Source: JANMAT01 sp031359995 (lineage in GTDB: Bacteria; Actinomycetota; Acidimicrobiia; Acidimicrobiales; Ilumatobacteraceae). From it: DNA of 64,000 bases. The position numbers and the translations under genes were made by a program. This document shows, one piece after another, positions 51,127 to 59,674 of this stretch. The stretch lies in NCBI GenBank assembly GCA_031359995.1, contig JANMAT010000075.1:106774-170773 (forward strand), in the 5' to 3' direction. How positions within the stretch are numbered: position 1 is the first letter of the stretch; the number at the start of each line of letters is the position of its first letter. The notes below the pieces were generated by a model that worked only from the letters and a program-made list of their open reading frames with translations, was not told where the DNA came from and ran no database searches.

Positions 51127-51745
51127 ATGAAGGGCACCATCCGCGTTCGCGTGAACAAGGACGGCTCCACGAGCTACGTGTGTCAGGTGAAGCTCGGCCG
51201 CGATCCGGGCACCGGGAAAGAGCGCGTGCTGACCGGTACGGCACGCTCGGAACGGGCGGCGCAGAAGCTGCTGCACACCCTCGTGGCCAAGGCCGAGGAT
51301 CGCTCGAAGCACGCCAGCGACGCCATCGTCGCGACGGTCATCGAGCAGTGGCTGGCCACGGGCGGCCCGGCCGGCGAGGCGACCCGCCAGGTGTACGCCG
51401 GCTACATCCGGCTGCACATCCTGCCGGCGCTCGGCGATGTTCCGCTGCGCAAGCTCGGCGTGGCCGATCTGGAGCGTTGGTACGCCGCGCTGCGCGACAA
51501 GGGGCTCGCGCCGGCGTCCATCCGCAAGGCCCACACCATCGTCCGCGCCGCCCTGGCCCAGGCCGTGCGGTGGGGGTGGACGCCGATGAACGTGGCCGCC
51601 ATGGCACGGCCACCGCTCGTCCCCAAGGCCGTGGTCGCGACGCCCAAGCCCGACTCGGTGCGCCGAATGCTGTCGACGGCCCGGGAGCACGACCCGGACC
51701 TGGCCGTGTACCTGCACCTGGCCGCCGTCACCGGCGAGCCGCCCG
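51127..51745 (+). pseudogene. Truncated tyrosine-recombinase (phage-type) integrase
   Basis: From ATG 51127 (GAGGG upstream) the protein shows an N-terminal arm-binding region (IRVRVNKDGSTSYVCQVKLG), the core-binding SAM-like domain (IEQWLATGGPAGEATRQVY to ASIRKAHTIVRAALAQAVRW) and the first residues of the catalytic domain (YLHLAAVTGE), about 206 residues. Similarity stops there, just before the first catalytic Arg; the Arg, HxxR and Tyr motifs are all missing although the frame stays open to about 52071. It lies 142 bp after tRNA-Glu. This is the usual layout of an integrase next to its attachment tRNA, so it marks a past integration, now inert. Confidence 0.85.
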
Positions 51746-52109
51746 GCGGCGGACTCACGACGTTCCTTCCGTCAGGACCGCTGCGGATCCCGGCACAGTC
51801 CTTCCGACGCGACCCGGCACCCGGATCACGAACTGCCACAGAAATCGGCTGTTCCTCCACGGTGATGCAAGGTGTCCTCCGATACGGGAAGGTCGGGCAC
51901 GACCCTCGGCGCCGCGCCACCTCAGACGCCGATACCGCAGCGATTCGGCTACCTCGAGGGCCGCACCCGCACCGAGGCGGCGATCCGTGGGCGAGCCGAA
52001 CGTACCGGCGACGCCCGCATCGCCGTCGACGGTCCGACCGACGTCGGGACGTTCGCCGCCGAGCACCGTGACGCACTGCGGCCGTCGGCGTCCAACGGGT
52101 GCCGGTGGG
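51746..52109. other. Degenerate sequence between integrase remnant and gpgS
   Basis: No recognisable gene. A plus-strand frame at about 51930-52080 (ARIAVDGPTDVGTFAAEHRD) has G/C-rich third positions and could be a fragment of a lost gene, but it has no usable start and runs into gpgS. I find no copy of the tRNA-Glu 3' end here that would mark the far attachment site. Confidence 0.4.
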
Positions 52110-53030
52110 TCACCGGCCGGCGCCTCCGTCGTGGGGCATGCGGGGGCGCGCCTGGCCGGGTGGCGGCCGCTCGGCCAGGGTGAGACGGACGAGCGATCCG
52201 TCGGCCCGTCGCAGGGCAGGTGGGGCCTCGCCGTCGGGGATGGGTAGCACGCCGGCGCGGCCGAGGATGGTGGCTCCGACTTCGGCGGCCTGCACGGCGA
52301 GCTCGGCGAGGGGTCGGTGGCGGTGGCGGCGCACGCCGAGGTCGACCTGGGCGACCGAGCCGATCCCTGCGCTACGGGCGATGTCGACGAGCAGGCCGAC
52401 CTCGACGCCCCAGCCGGTGACGAACGGGATCTGTTCCACGACGGCGCGGCGCACGGCCATCTCACCACCGAGCGGCTGGGCCAGCGCGGCGAGGTCGGGG
52501 AAGTACAACGACAGCAAGGGCCGGGCCATCAGTTCCGTGGTGCGTCCGCCGCCGCCGGCGTCGGTGGGGCGGGCGTAGTCGGCTTTGACGATCGCCACGT
52601 CGGGTTCGAGGAGCAGCGGCAGCACGAGCCGGACGATCCAGTCCGGCGAGAACGAGGTCAGGTCGGCGTCGCACCACACGATGATGTCGGCTTCGGTGGC
52701 CACGACGCTGGCCCACAGCACGTTGCCCTTGCCCCGGCCGGGTCGTTCGCCCACGCACGCAGTGACCGCGTCGACGGGGAGCACGCGCGCTCCCGCGACA
52801 GCCGCGACCGCGGCGGTGGCGTCGCTGGAGCTGTCGTCCAGGACCACGAGCTCGTCCACGAGGGGCACGGCATCGACGAGCGCCGTGCGGATCTGCGTCA
52901 CCAGCGCGCCGATGGTCGTCTCCTCGTTACGGCACGGGATGCACACGGCGATGCGCTGGCTGCCCTTGTCGCACAGTGCTCGTTCGGCGGTCCAGGTGGG
53001 ATCGGGATGGAACGTGCGCACCCCGCTCAC
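52110..53030 (-). CDS. gpgS: Glucosyl-3-phosphoglycerate synthase (GT81 family)
   Basis: About 306 residues. Transfers glucose from UDP- or GDP-glucose to 3-phosphoglycerate, the first step towards glucosylglycerate and, in mycobacteria, methylglucose lipopolysaccharide. GT-A fold with VCIPCRNEETTIGALV, the metal-binding VWCDADLTSFSPDW, FPDLAALAQPLGGEMAVRRA and the acceptor region TGWGVEVGLLVDIA. GTG at 53030 is chosen; the frame remains open upstream across the neighbour. It is divergent from the dihydropteroate-synthase-like gene with 41 bp between starts, the same pairing as gpgS and folP2 in Mycobacterium tuberculosis. Confidence 0.92.
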   Translation of the reverse strand: MSGVRTFHPDPTWTAERALCDKGSQRIAVCIPCRNEETTIGALVTQIRTALVDAVPLVDELVVLDDSSSDATAAVAAVAGARVLPVDAVTACVGERPGRGKGNVLWASVVATEADIIVWCDADLTSFSPDWIVRLVLPLLLEPDVAIVKADYARPTDAGGGGRTTELMARPLLSLYFPDLAALAQPLGGEMAVRRAVVEQIPFVTGWGVEVGLLVDIARSAGIGSVAQVDLGVRRHRHRPLAELAVQAAEVGATILGRAGVLPIPDGEAPPALRRADGSLVRLTLAERPPPGQARPRMPHDGGAGR

Positions 53031-53071
53031 GACCCGTCCCCCTGCTCGGCCGGCCGGTAGGTTCCCCGCCT

Positions 53072-53842
53072 GTGCCAACCTTCGAGACGTTCCTGTATGG
53101 CGTGGTGAACGCGTCGCCCGACTCCCTGAACGCCGACTCCATCGCCACCACACCCGACGCCGCCATGGCCCGCGCCCGGGCGTTGCTGGCGGCCGGGTGC
53201 CGCGGGATCGATCTGGGTGGGCAGGGCTCCACCGATGCGGCCGAGGTGGTCGATTGGACGGTGGAGTGGGGCCGCCTGCAAGACATCGTGCCAGCGCTCG
53301 GTGGGCTCGGGGTGCCCGTGTCGGTCGACACGTGGCGGCCCGAGGTGGCTCGCCGGGCGCTGAGCAACGGGGCCACCGTTCTGAACGCGGCCGACGGGAT
53401 GCAGCTCGACGAGATGTGGCCCGTGGCGGCCGAGATGGCCTTGTCGGTGGTGTTGCCGTTCCTGAACGGCCCCGACCCCCGCCAGCTGCGCCACCACGAA
53501 GGTGGCGCCGACCCGGTGGACGTGATGATCGAGTGGTTCGAGGCGCGTCTGGTCGTCGCCGATCGCTTCGGGCTCCGTTCCCGGATGGTCCTCGACCCCG
53601 GCACCGGGTTCGCGCCGCCGGCGTGGCCGTGGGAGCAGCGCTACGTGTTCCAGAAGCACGTGTACTCCAACCTCGACAGGCTGCGCCGTTTCGGCCTGCC
53701 GATCTACATCGCGCTGCCCTGGAAGGAGACCGCCCAACACGACGAGCTCCTCGAGATCGTGATCGGTCAGCGCGTCGACTACGGCCGCTGTCACTACCCG
53801 GCCAAGGTCGTCGCCACTGCCCGTTCGCTCGGTTTCACCTGA
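53072..53842 (+). CDS. Divergent dihydropteroate synthase-like (FolP2-type) protein
   Basis: 256 residues. A TIM-barrel pterin-binding protein. The first loop reads LYGVVNASPDSLNADSIA where true synthases have GVVNVTPDSFSDGG, and the second reads IDLGGQGSTDAAE instead of the IGGESTRPG type. VSVDTWRPEVARRAL and MVLDPGTGFAP correspond to later pterin and phosphate motifs, but the C-terminal RxHD signature is missing. It may bind a pterin or related ring without making dihydropteroate, as proposed for mycobacterial FolP2. GTG 53072. It is divergent from gpgS and convergent with the folB-folK fusion. No canonical folP is in the window. Confidence 0.78.
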   Translation: MPTFETFLYGVVNASPDSLNADSIATTPDAAMARARALLAAGCRGIDLGGQGSTDAAEVVDWTVEWGRLQDIVPALGGLGVPVSVDTWRPEVARRALSNGATVLNAADGMQLDEMWPVAAEMALSVVLPFLNGPDPRQLRHHEGGADPVDVMIEWFEARLVVADRFGLRSRMVLDPGTGFAPPAWPWEQRYVFQKHVYSNLDRLRRFGLPIYIALPWKETAQHDELLEIVIGQRVDYGRCHYPAKVVATARSLGFT

Positions 53843-53880
53843 GGGGCCCGCTCGGTCCGCCCATCGACAGGCACCCATCG

Positions 53881-54708
53881 TCAGGCCAGCGGCCCGACCG
53901 GCCACACCCCGCCCGCCGGCAACGTGGCATCCCATCCGCCTGGGCAGCGTTCGGGCGCGACCTCGGCGAGCGGAGCGAGCACGAACCGACGGTCGGCGTA
54001 GGAAGGGTGGGGCACGGTCAGCTCGGTGCTCGACAGCGTGACATCGTCGTAGAACAGGATGTCGACATCGAGCGTGCGGGGTCCCCATCGCACCTCGCGT
54101 ACTCGGCCGGCCAACCGCTCGACGCGCTGGACGCGCCGCAGCAGCGCGTACGGGTCGAGGTCGGTGCGCACGGCGACGACCATGTTGAGGTAGGGCCCCT
54201 GGTGCTCTGGTCCTCCCACCGGATCGGTCTCCCACACCTGCGACCGGCGAACCGGCGCCAGCTCGCGCACGGCCAGCGCCAGGTTCGCCTCTCGATCGCC
54301 CAGGTTCGATCCGAGGGCCAGGATCGCCTCGTGGGTGCCGGCGTCATGGCTGACCATCCGCCGACGGCGCACGTACACGGCGGTGTGGGCGACATCGTGG
54401 GGAACCGGCGGGCGCGGCTTGCGCACCGTCAGCTCGACCTCCCGTACGAGGGGGAAACCCAGCGCGACCTCGCACAGCCGGTGGGCGAACCGTTCGAGCA
54501 GGACGTGGGAGTCACCGGCCACCTTGGCGAACGCATCGAGCACCTCGCCGTAGTGCACGGTGGCGTTCAGGTCGTCGGTCTCGCCCGCTTCCTCGAGGTC
54601 GACGAAGAGCGCGGCGTCGACCTCGATCGGCTGGGGTGCGAGCTGCTCGAAGTCGAGTGCACCGATCACGGTCATCGTGCGCCAGCTGTTCAGTTCGATG
54701 CGGTCCAT
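53881..54708 (-). CDS. folBK: Bifunctional dihydroneopterin aldolase / hydroxymethyl-dihydropterin pyrophosphokinase
   Basis: About 275 residues. The N-terminal 115 are FolB (ALDFEQLAPQPIEVDAALFV and LNATVHYGEVLDAFAKVA, with the Lys of VREVELTVRKPRPPV). Residues 125-275 are FolK (ILALGSNLGDREANLALAV, GPYLNMVVAV, RWGPRTLDVDILFYDDV, VPHPSYADRRFVLAPLAEV). The two steps are consecutive in folate synthesis, so fusion channels the pathway. ATG 54708 is preferred over ATG 54720 on ribosome-binding-site spacing. It is convergent with the FolP2-like gene. Confidence 0.94.
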   Translation of the reverse strand: MDRIELNSWRTMTVIGALDFEQLAPQPIEVDAALFVDLEEAGETDDLNATVHYGEVLDAFAKVAGDSHVLLERFAHRLCEVALGFPLVREVELTVRKPRPPVPHDVAHTAVYVRRRRMVSHDAGTHEAILALGSNLGDREANLALAVRELAPVRRSQVWETDPVGGPEHQGPYLNMVVAVRTDLDPYALLRRVQRVERLAGRVREVRWGPRTLDVDILFYDDVTLSSTELTVPHPSYADRRFVLAPLAEVAPERCPGGWDATLPAGGVWPVGPLA

Positions 54709-55008
54709 GAACCGATCCATCCTTCGAGTGCAGGCCGACAGCGACGGTCGGTGGGCAGCGACGCCGGGTGTACGACGTTGCGACAGCTTGCGTCTGAAGG
54801 TAGCAGCCGCCGTTCGAGGCGCTCGGACCGTGGTCGCCGGCGCCGACGCCGACGCCGCGAAGACGGTGCCGTCGCCGCCGACTGAGCCGAGGCCCGGCGA
54901 TGACGACCCGCCCCACGTGGAGGTTCCCGCCGGGGCTCACGGATCGGGCGGCTCGATCGTCTATCCGGCGAGGCCCGGTCGGCGGGGCCTGAACTCCGGA
55001 GGAGCGCC
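54709..55008. other. Non-coding or eroded 300-bp stretch
   Basis: No gene is supported. Frames are interrupted, and no recognisable protein motif is seen on either strand. It ends with GGAGGA (about 54999-55004), the ribosome-binding site of the decayed flavin-reductase gene that follows. Confidence 0.4.
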
Positions 55009-55384
55009 CTGGCGTACAAGGTCGTCGAACCCGAGGTCCTGTACTTCGGGACCCTTGTCCTGCTCGTGAGCACGCGGAACCCCGATGACACCGCCAACCT
55101 GGCGCCGATGTCGTCGGCAATGGTGGCTGGGCACGTCGTGCGTCCTCGGCTTCGGGGCCCGGTCGCAGACCCCCATGAACGTCGAGCGCACCGGTGAGTG
55201 CGTGCTCAACCTCCCGTCGCCTGCCCTGGCCGCCGCGGTCGACGCCATCGCCCTCTACACGGGCTCCGAGGAGGTGCCGCCCCACAAGCTCGCTCGCGGC
55301 TACGCCTGCGAGCCCCACGAGTTCGAGCGGGCCGGCGTCACCCCGGTCGCGTCGGAACTCGTTTCCGTGCCGCGCGTCGGTCGG
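55009..55384 (+). pseudogene. Flavin-reductase-like gene with lost start codon, one-base insertion and missing 3' end
   Basis: An intact ribosome-binding site (GGAGGA) is followed by CTG at 55009 where ATG or GTG would be expected, then AYKVVEPEVLYFGTLVLLVS and NLAPMSSA. An extra A (55119-55120) shifts the frame, after which WWLGTSCVLGFGARSQTPMN, GECVLNLPSPALAAAVDAI and HKLARGYACEPHEFERAGVT continue the same FMN-binding split-barrel protein. Similarity ends near VASELVSVP, where the sequence runs into a fragment of another gene on the opposite strand. Three independent lesions make function very unlikely. Confidence 0.85.
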
Positions 55385-55680
55385 GTCGGGGGCGCGGCGA
55401 CGAACACACCGGCCAGGTCCATGACGAGGTGGGCGGACGTCTGGGTGAACACGTCGAGGTCACCGCCAGGGCCCAGAGGCACGACCGCGGTGTCAGCGAC
55501 GATGCGGTCAGGACCGTCGCTGTTGAGGCTCGACCACGCGCCCGTCTCGGACGATCCGGCCGGGAGCACGTGGGCGTTACCCGGGGCCGCTCGCCTCGGT
55601 CTGGCTGCTGGCGCGTGTGTCGAGCACGCGCCGCCGCGTGACCGGTACGAAAACCGAGGCCGGTAGCGCGCCATGGTCGG
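55385..55680 (-). pseudogene. Fragment of a secreted surface protein with the PVRVLDTR-type domain
   Basis: On the minus strand FVPVTRRRVLDTRASSQTEA (frame A) is followed after a one-base shift by AHVLPAGSSETGAWSSLNSD and VVPLGPGGDLDVFTQTSAHL and then VMDLAGVFVA. This is the order of the beta-domain repeated in many large secreted proteins of Acidimicrobiia and relatives (VLDTR at the start, V-D-x-x-G-x-F at the end). No start, no signal peptide and one frameshift: a fragment only. Confidence 0.65.
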
Positions 55681-55872
55681 GGCACTCGAACGAACGGACC
55701 AACTGGGCGGTTGGGTCCGGCCAGGGAGGGAGACCGACACCGGCGATGAGCCGGTAGCCAGGCGCGCCGCGCAGCAGCGCCGACGTCGTGGCGTGGGCGC
55801 AGACACTGTCGGCCCGATCGCTACAGTGACGCCGCCGCTCCGGCCCCTGCTACTGATCGACGGAGAACGCCC

Positions 55873-57606
55873 GTGAGCAACGACCGCACCTGGTTCGGAG
55901 ACTCGACGCTCGAGGAGCGCTTCCCGACCTGGACGCGGGGGAACGCGGCCGACGTGTTCCCGGAGCCATTCAGTCCGCTGGCCCAGAGCCTCGTGCTGCG
56001 CCAGGGCATGTGCCGGGGACTGCGCGACGGCTACATCGCCATCGGCGCTCTCGACTACGACGAGTTCGTCGACCCCGAGCTCCCCGACCTGTTCAAGATC
56101 TTCGGCGGGTACCCGTACAACCCGCTGACGATGACCAGGGTCCTCGGTGCCCGCATGCCGGGCGCCTCGCCCGAGATGATCGACAAGGCGTTCTTCGACG
56201 AGCGCGCCGAGGTGCCGCCCTACGAGCACCAGTCGTGGCATGACTCGGCCGTCCACGAGGCCCGCCTCGGTGCCTCCATGGGCTGGGCCATGTCGACCGA
56301 CGCGCTGCCCGAGCTCGACGCCGACAAGGAGCTGACCCGGGGCCTGCGCGAGCAGCGCCCGAACCTCGCCGCCCTCACCGACGCCGCCCTCGTCGCCCGG
56401 GCCCGATCGATGGTGCCCTACGTGCAGCAGACGTTCGAGAACGCCATGCGGGTCTCCTCGCTGTCCGCCCTCGGCCCCGGCGCCCTGGGCGCCATCTGCG
56501 AGGGCCTGGGCGACCCCACGTGGTCGATCCGGTTGCTCGCCGGCATCGCGGTCGACTCGGCCGCACCCGCCCACGCCATGTGGGAGCTCGGCCGGCTCGC
56601 TCGCCAGTCGCCCGTCGTCACCGCGGCGTTCGCCGCCGGCCCCGATCACGTGGTCGACGAACTGCGGGCTTCCGCCGATCCGGCGGCGGCCGACTTCCTG
56701 GCCCGCTTCGAGCAGTTCCTGTTCGACCACGGTTCACGGGCCCAGAACGAGTACGACCTGCGTTCGGCCTCGTGGGAGGTCCGGCCCCGCATCGCCCTCG
56801 CGGCGATCGACCTGATGCGCCAGTCCGACGACTCGCAGTCGCCCTTCGCCCGCAACGCCGCATCGGTGGCCGAGCGTGATCGCCTGCTGGCCGAGATCCG
56901 GGCGAAGATCGCCGGCGACGCCGAGACCGCCGGCATGTTCGAGGCGGCGCTGCAGTCGGCCCAGCTGTTCCTGGCCGGGCGGGAACGGGCCAAGACCAAC
57001 GTGGTGCGGGTCATCAACGAGATGCGGATGGCCCTGCGTGAGTACGGCCGCCGCTTCGTCGAACAGGGGGTGATCGACGAGGTCGAGCACATCTTCATGC
57101 TGACCGACGCCGAGCTCGACCAGATCCGCTTCGCACCCGACCAGTTCCGGTCCGTCATCGCCGACCGGTGGGCGCAGTACCGCACGCTGTTCGACTACGA
57201 GCCGGTGTTCGTCGTGAACGGCCGCGTGCCCGCGTTGGCGGAGATGACGCGGCGTAGCGACAAGCGCGTCGACAAGGCCGTCTCCGGCACGGTGCTGCGT
57301 GGCTCGGCCGGTTCGGGCGGCGTGGCCACGGGCCGGGCCCGGGTGATCCTGGACGCCGCTGATCCGGCCGGCCTCGAACCGGGTGACGTGCTCATCGCGC
57401 CGCAGACCGATCCGTCGTGGGTGCCGCTGTTCGTGCCCGCCGCGGCCGTGGTGGTGAACGTGGGCGCCATGGGCAGCCACGCCATGATCGTGTCGCGCGA
57501 GCTCGGCATCCCCTGCGTGGCGTCGGTCGCCGACGCCACCGACACGATCCCCGACGGCGCCACCGTCACCGTCGACGGCAACGCCGGCACCGTCACCATC
57601 CACTGA
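55873..57606 (+). CDS. PEP-utilising mobile-domain protein without ATP-grasp domain
   Basis: 577 residues. Residues 1-470 are mostly helical, with a conserved middle (FEQFLFDHGSRAQNEYDLRS, ASWEVRPRI) like the central region of rifampin phosphotransferase and PEP-synthase-like enzymes. The C-terminal 90 form the swivelling phosphohistidine domain (VLRGSAGSGGVATGRARVIL, VLIAPQTDPSWVPLFVPA, GAMGSHAMIVSRELGIPCVA) with the His of the GxxSH motif kept. The N-terminal ATP-binding domain of PPDK/Rph enzymes is absent, so phosphate must come from a partner protein or the domain has another use. GTG 55873 has GGAGAA upstream. A strong hairpin follows. Confidence 0.8.
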   Translation: MSNDRTWFGDSTLEERFPTWTRGNAADVFPEPFSPLAQSLVLRQGMCRGLRDGYIAIGALDYDEFVDPELPDLFKIFGGYPYNPLTMTRVLGARMPGASPEMIDKAFFDERAEVPPYEHQSWHDSAVHEARLGASMGWAMSTDALPELDADKELTRGLREQRPNLAALTDAALVARARSMVPYVQQTFENAMRVSSLSALGPGALGAICEGLGDPTWSIRLLAGIAVDSAAPAHAMWELGRLARQSPVVTAAFAAGPDHVVDELRASADPAAADFLARFEQFLFDHGSRAQNEYDLRSASWEVRPRIALAAIDLMRQSDDSQSPFARNAASVAERDRLLAEIRAKIAGDAETAGMFEAALQSAQLFLAGRERAKTNVVRVINEMRMALREYGRRFVEQGVIDEVEHIFMLTDAELDQIRFAPDQFRSVIADRWAQYRTLFDYEPVFVVNGRVPALAEMTRRSDKRVDKAVSGTVLRGSAGSGGVATGRARVILDAADPAGLEPGDVLIAPQTDPSWVPLFVPAAAVVVNVGAMGSHAMIVSRELGIPCVASVADATDTIPDGATVTVDGNAGTVTIH

Positions 57607-57620
57607 CCGCGGGCACGCCG

Positions 57621-57646
57621 GGACCGGCCCGCGACCGGGCCGGTCC
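57621..57646 (+). terminator. Hairpin terminator after the PEP-utilising-domain gene
   Basis: GGACCGGCCC (57621-57630) and GGGCCGGTCC (57637-57646) are perfect complements with a 6-nt loop, 15 bp after the stop and 14 bp before the next start. Confidence 0.75.
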
Positions 57647-57660
57647 GTAGGATCGCCCGC

Positions 57661-58446
57661 GTGACCGTCGAACCGTTCTTCGTGCCCACCGAGCGCGGGC
57701 TGGTGCCCGGCCCGAAGGCCGTGGGCCCGTGGGCCACCGACATGCTCCACGGCCGCTTGCTCGCCGGCCTGGCGGCCTGGGCCATCGAGCGCGACCACGG
57801 CATGGATGGCTTCGTGCCCACGCGCCTCACCGTCGACATGTTCCGCAACCCGCCGATGGAACCGGCCGAGGTCGCCACCACCACGGTGCGCTCCGGCGGC
57901 CGCGTGCGGGTCGTGGAGGCCGTGGTGCGCATGGACGGGCGCGACGTGGCCAAGGCCAGCGCGCTGTTCCTGCGCACCGGCGAGGAACCGACCGACGACG
58001 TCGTGGCCGTATCGCCGCCATGGGATGCGCCGGCGGTCGACACCCTGCTCGACGGTCTCGACCCCGACGCGTCCTTCGACGTGCTCGCCCCGCCCGACCG
58101 GGGCTTCGGTTCGTCGGGCACCCGGCAGGTGTGGGTCCGCGATCAGCGGGCGCTGGTGGCCGGTGTCGCGGTCACGCCCTTCGTGCGGGCCGCGCTCGTG
58201 GCCGACATCGCCAGCCCGCTGGCCAACTTCGGCGCGGCCGGCCTCGACTACATCAACGCCGACCTGACCCTGCACCTCGGCCGCCTGCCCGAGGGCGAGT
58301 GGATCGGCGCCGAGACGTCGCACCGCGTGGCCGCCGACGGCGCGTCGCTGGCGGTGTGCACGCTGCACGACCAGCGTGGCCCGGTGGGCGCCAGCACGGT
58401 ATGCGCGGTGCGCACCACGCGCATGGTGCCGGTGGGCTCGTCGTGA
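57661..58446 (+). CDS. Acyl-CoA thioesterase family protein (double hot-dog)
   Basis: 261 residues with two hot-dog halves. The first contains HGRLLAGLAAWAIERDHGMD and TRLTVDMFRNPPMEPAEVAT. The second contains VTPFVRAALVADIASPLANF, DYINADLTLHLGRLPEGEWI and GASLAVCTLHDQRGPVGAS, matching the thioesterase-like superfamily common in actinobacteria. Hydrolysis of a medium- or long-chain acyl-CoA is likely. GTG 57661. Its stop overlaps the start of the following oxidoreductase by GTGA, so the two proteins are made together and may act on the same compound. Confidence 0.82.
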   Translation: MTVEPFFVPTERGLVPGPKAVGPWATDMLHGRLLAGLAAWAIERDHGMDGFVPTRLTVDMFRNPPMEPAEVATTTVRSGGRVRVVEAVVRMDGRDVAKASALFLRTGEEPTDDVVAVSPPWDAPAVDTLLDGLDPDASFDVLAPPDRGFGSSGTRQVWVRDQRALVAGVAVTPFVRAALVADIASPLANFGAAGLDYINADLTLHLGRLPEGEWIGAETSHRVAADGASLAVCTLHDQRGPVGASTVCAVRTTRMVPVGSS

Positions 58447-59528
58447 CACCACCGATCCCGGACACGATGACCGGTGTGGTGCTGACCGGGTTCGGGGGGC
58501 CGGAGATGCTGGTGTACCGGGACGATCTCCGCACGCCGCGCCTCGGACCGGGCGAGGTGCTCATCGAGGTGGCGGCGGCCGGTGTGAACAACACCGACAT
58601 CAACACCCGCATCGGCTGGTACGCCAAGACCGTCACCACACCCACCGCCGCAGGCGTGACCGACGACGTCGCCGCCGAAGACGGGTGGGCCGGTACGCCG
58701 TTCGTCTTCCCCCGAATCCAAGGCGCCGATGCGTGTGGTCGCATCGTCGGTGTCGGCTCGGGCGTGGACGCACACCGACTTGGCGAGCGCGTGATCGTGG
58801 TGACCATGCAGCAGGACCCCGCCGGCGCACCCTTCACCACGGTGACCCTGGGTTCGGAGATGGACGGCTCTTTCGCCCAGTACCTGGTGGCCCGCTCGAG
58901 CGAGACGCGCGTCGTGTCGTGCGACTGGACCGACGTGGAGCTGGCATCCATCCCCTGCGCGTACTCGACGGCCGAGAACATGCTCGGCCGCGCCGGCGTG
59001 CAGCGCGACGAGCGCGTCCTGATCACCGGCGCGTCCGGCGGTGTCGGCTCCGCCGCGGTGCAACTGGCCAAGCGTCGGGGCGCCGTCGTGGTGGCCGTGG
59101 CCGCCGCGACCAAGGCCGACACCATCCGGGCGATCGGCGCCGACGAGGTCGTCGGCCGCGACGACGACCTCATGGTCCGGATCGGTGCCGGCGCGGTGGA
59201 CGTGGTGGTCGATGTCGTCGCCGGCCCGCGGTGGGGCGGGCTGCTCACCGTGCTCCGCCGCGGCGGCCGGTACGTGACGTCGGGCGCCATCGCCGGACCG
59301 ATCGTCGAGCTCGACCTGCGGACCCTGTACCTGAACGACCTCACGCTCCTCGGCGCCACGTATCAGGAGCCGTCGGTGTTCGACGATCTGGTCGGCTACA
59401 TCGAGCGGGGCGAGATCCGCCCGCTCGTGCACGCGACCTATCCGCTGCGCCAGATCGCCCGCGCCCAGGCCGACTTCCTCACCAAGGGCTACGTCGGCAA
59501 GCTCGTGCTCGTGCCGCCGTCGCGCTGA
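58443..59528 (+). CDS. Zinc-free MDR oxidoreductase (quinone oxidoreductase-like)
   Basis: 361 residues of the medium-chain dehydrogenase/reductase superfamily. GroES-like N-terminus (PGEVLIEVAAAGVNNTDINT), NAD(P)H-binding VLITGASGGVGSAAVQLAKR, VVVDVVAGPRWGGLLTVLRR and the C-terminal IRPLVHATYPLRQIARAQAD are typical of the NADPH:quinone oxidoreductase branch; zinc ligands are not present. Residues about 65-85 form an unusual insert. GTG 58443 overlaps the thioesterase stop by four bases. Substrate unknown. Confidence 0.88.
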   Translation: MTPPIPDTMTGVVLTGFGGPEMLVYRDDLRTPRLGPGEVLIEVAAAGVNNTDINTRIGWYAKTVTTPTAAGVTDDVAAEDGWAGTPFVFPRIQGADACGRIVGVGSGVDAHRLGERVIVVTMQQDPAGAPFTTVTLGSEMDGSFAQYLVARSSETRVVSCDWTDVELASIPCAYSTAENMLGRAGVQRDERVLITGASGGVGSAAVQLAKRRGAVVVAVAAATKADTIRAIGADEVVGRDDDLMVRIGAGAVDVVVDVVAGPRWGGLLTVLRRGGRYVTSGAIAGPIVELDLRTLYLNDLTLLGATYQEPSVFDDLVGYIERGEIRPLVHATYPLRQIARAQADFLTKGYVGKLVLVPPSR

Positions 59529-59674
59529 CCGCTGACCGCGCCGCGTGACGATCGGTTCGTTTCGCGACAAGCGCCGGTCAAGGCCCTGTCATCGCCGACA
59601 AGACAACGACAAGTGCGCTGGAGCAGAGCCGGGAGTCCGCCGAGAGATGGGGGAGTCCATCCGCGGAGGTCTTC

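Noticed and set aside
50986..52109. Far attachment site (attR) of the tRNA-Glu element
   Set aside because: No repeat of the tRNA-Glu 3' sequence was found between the integrase stub and gpgS or elsewhere by eye.
51872..52183. Possible 103-codon gene after the integrase stub
   Set aside because: No ribosome-binding site, no recognisable domain, and it overlaps the 3' end of gpgS; treated as a possible fragment only.
53072..53842. Canonical folP
   Set aside because: The pterin loops and the C-terminal RxHD motif differ from true dihydropteroate synthases; it is called FolP2-like instead.
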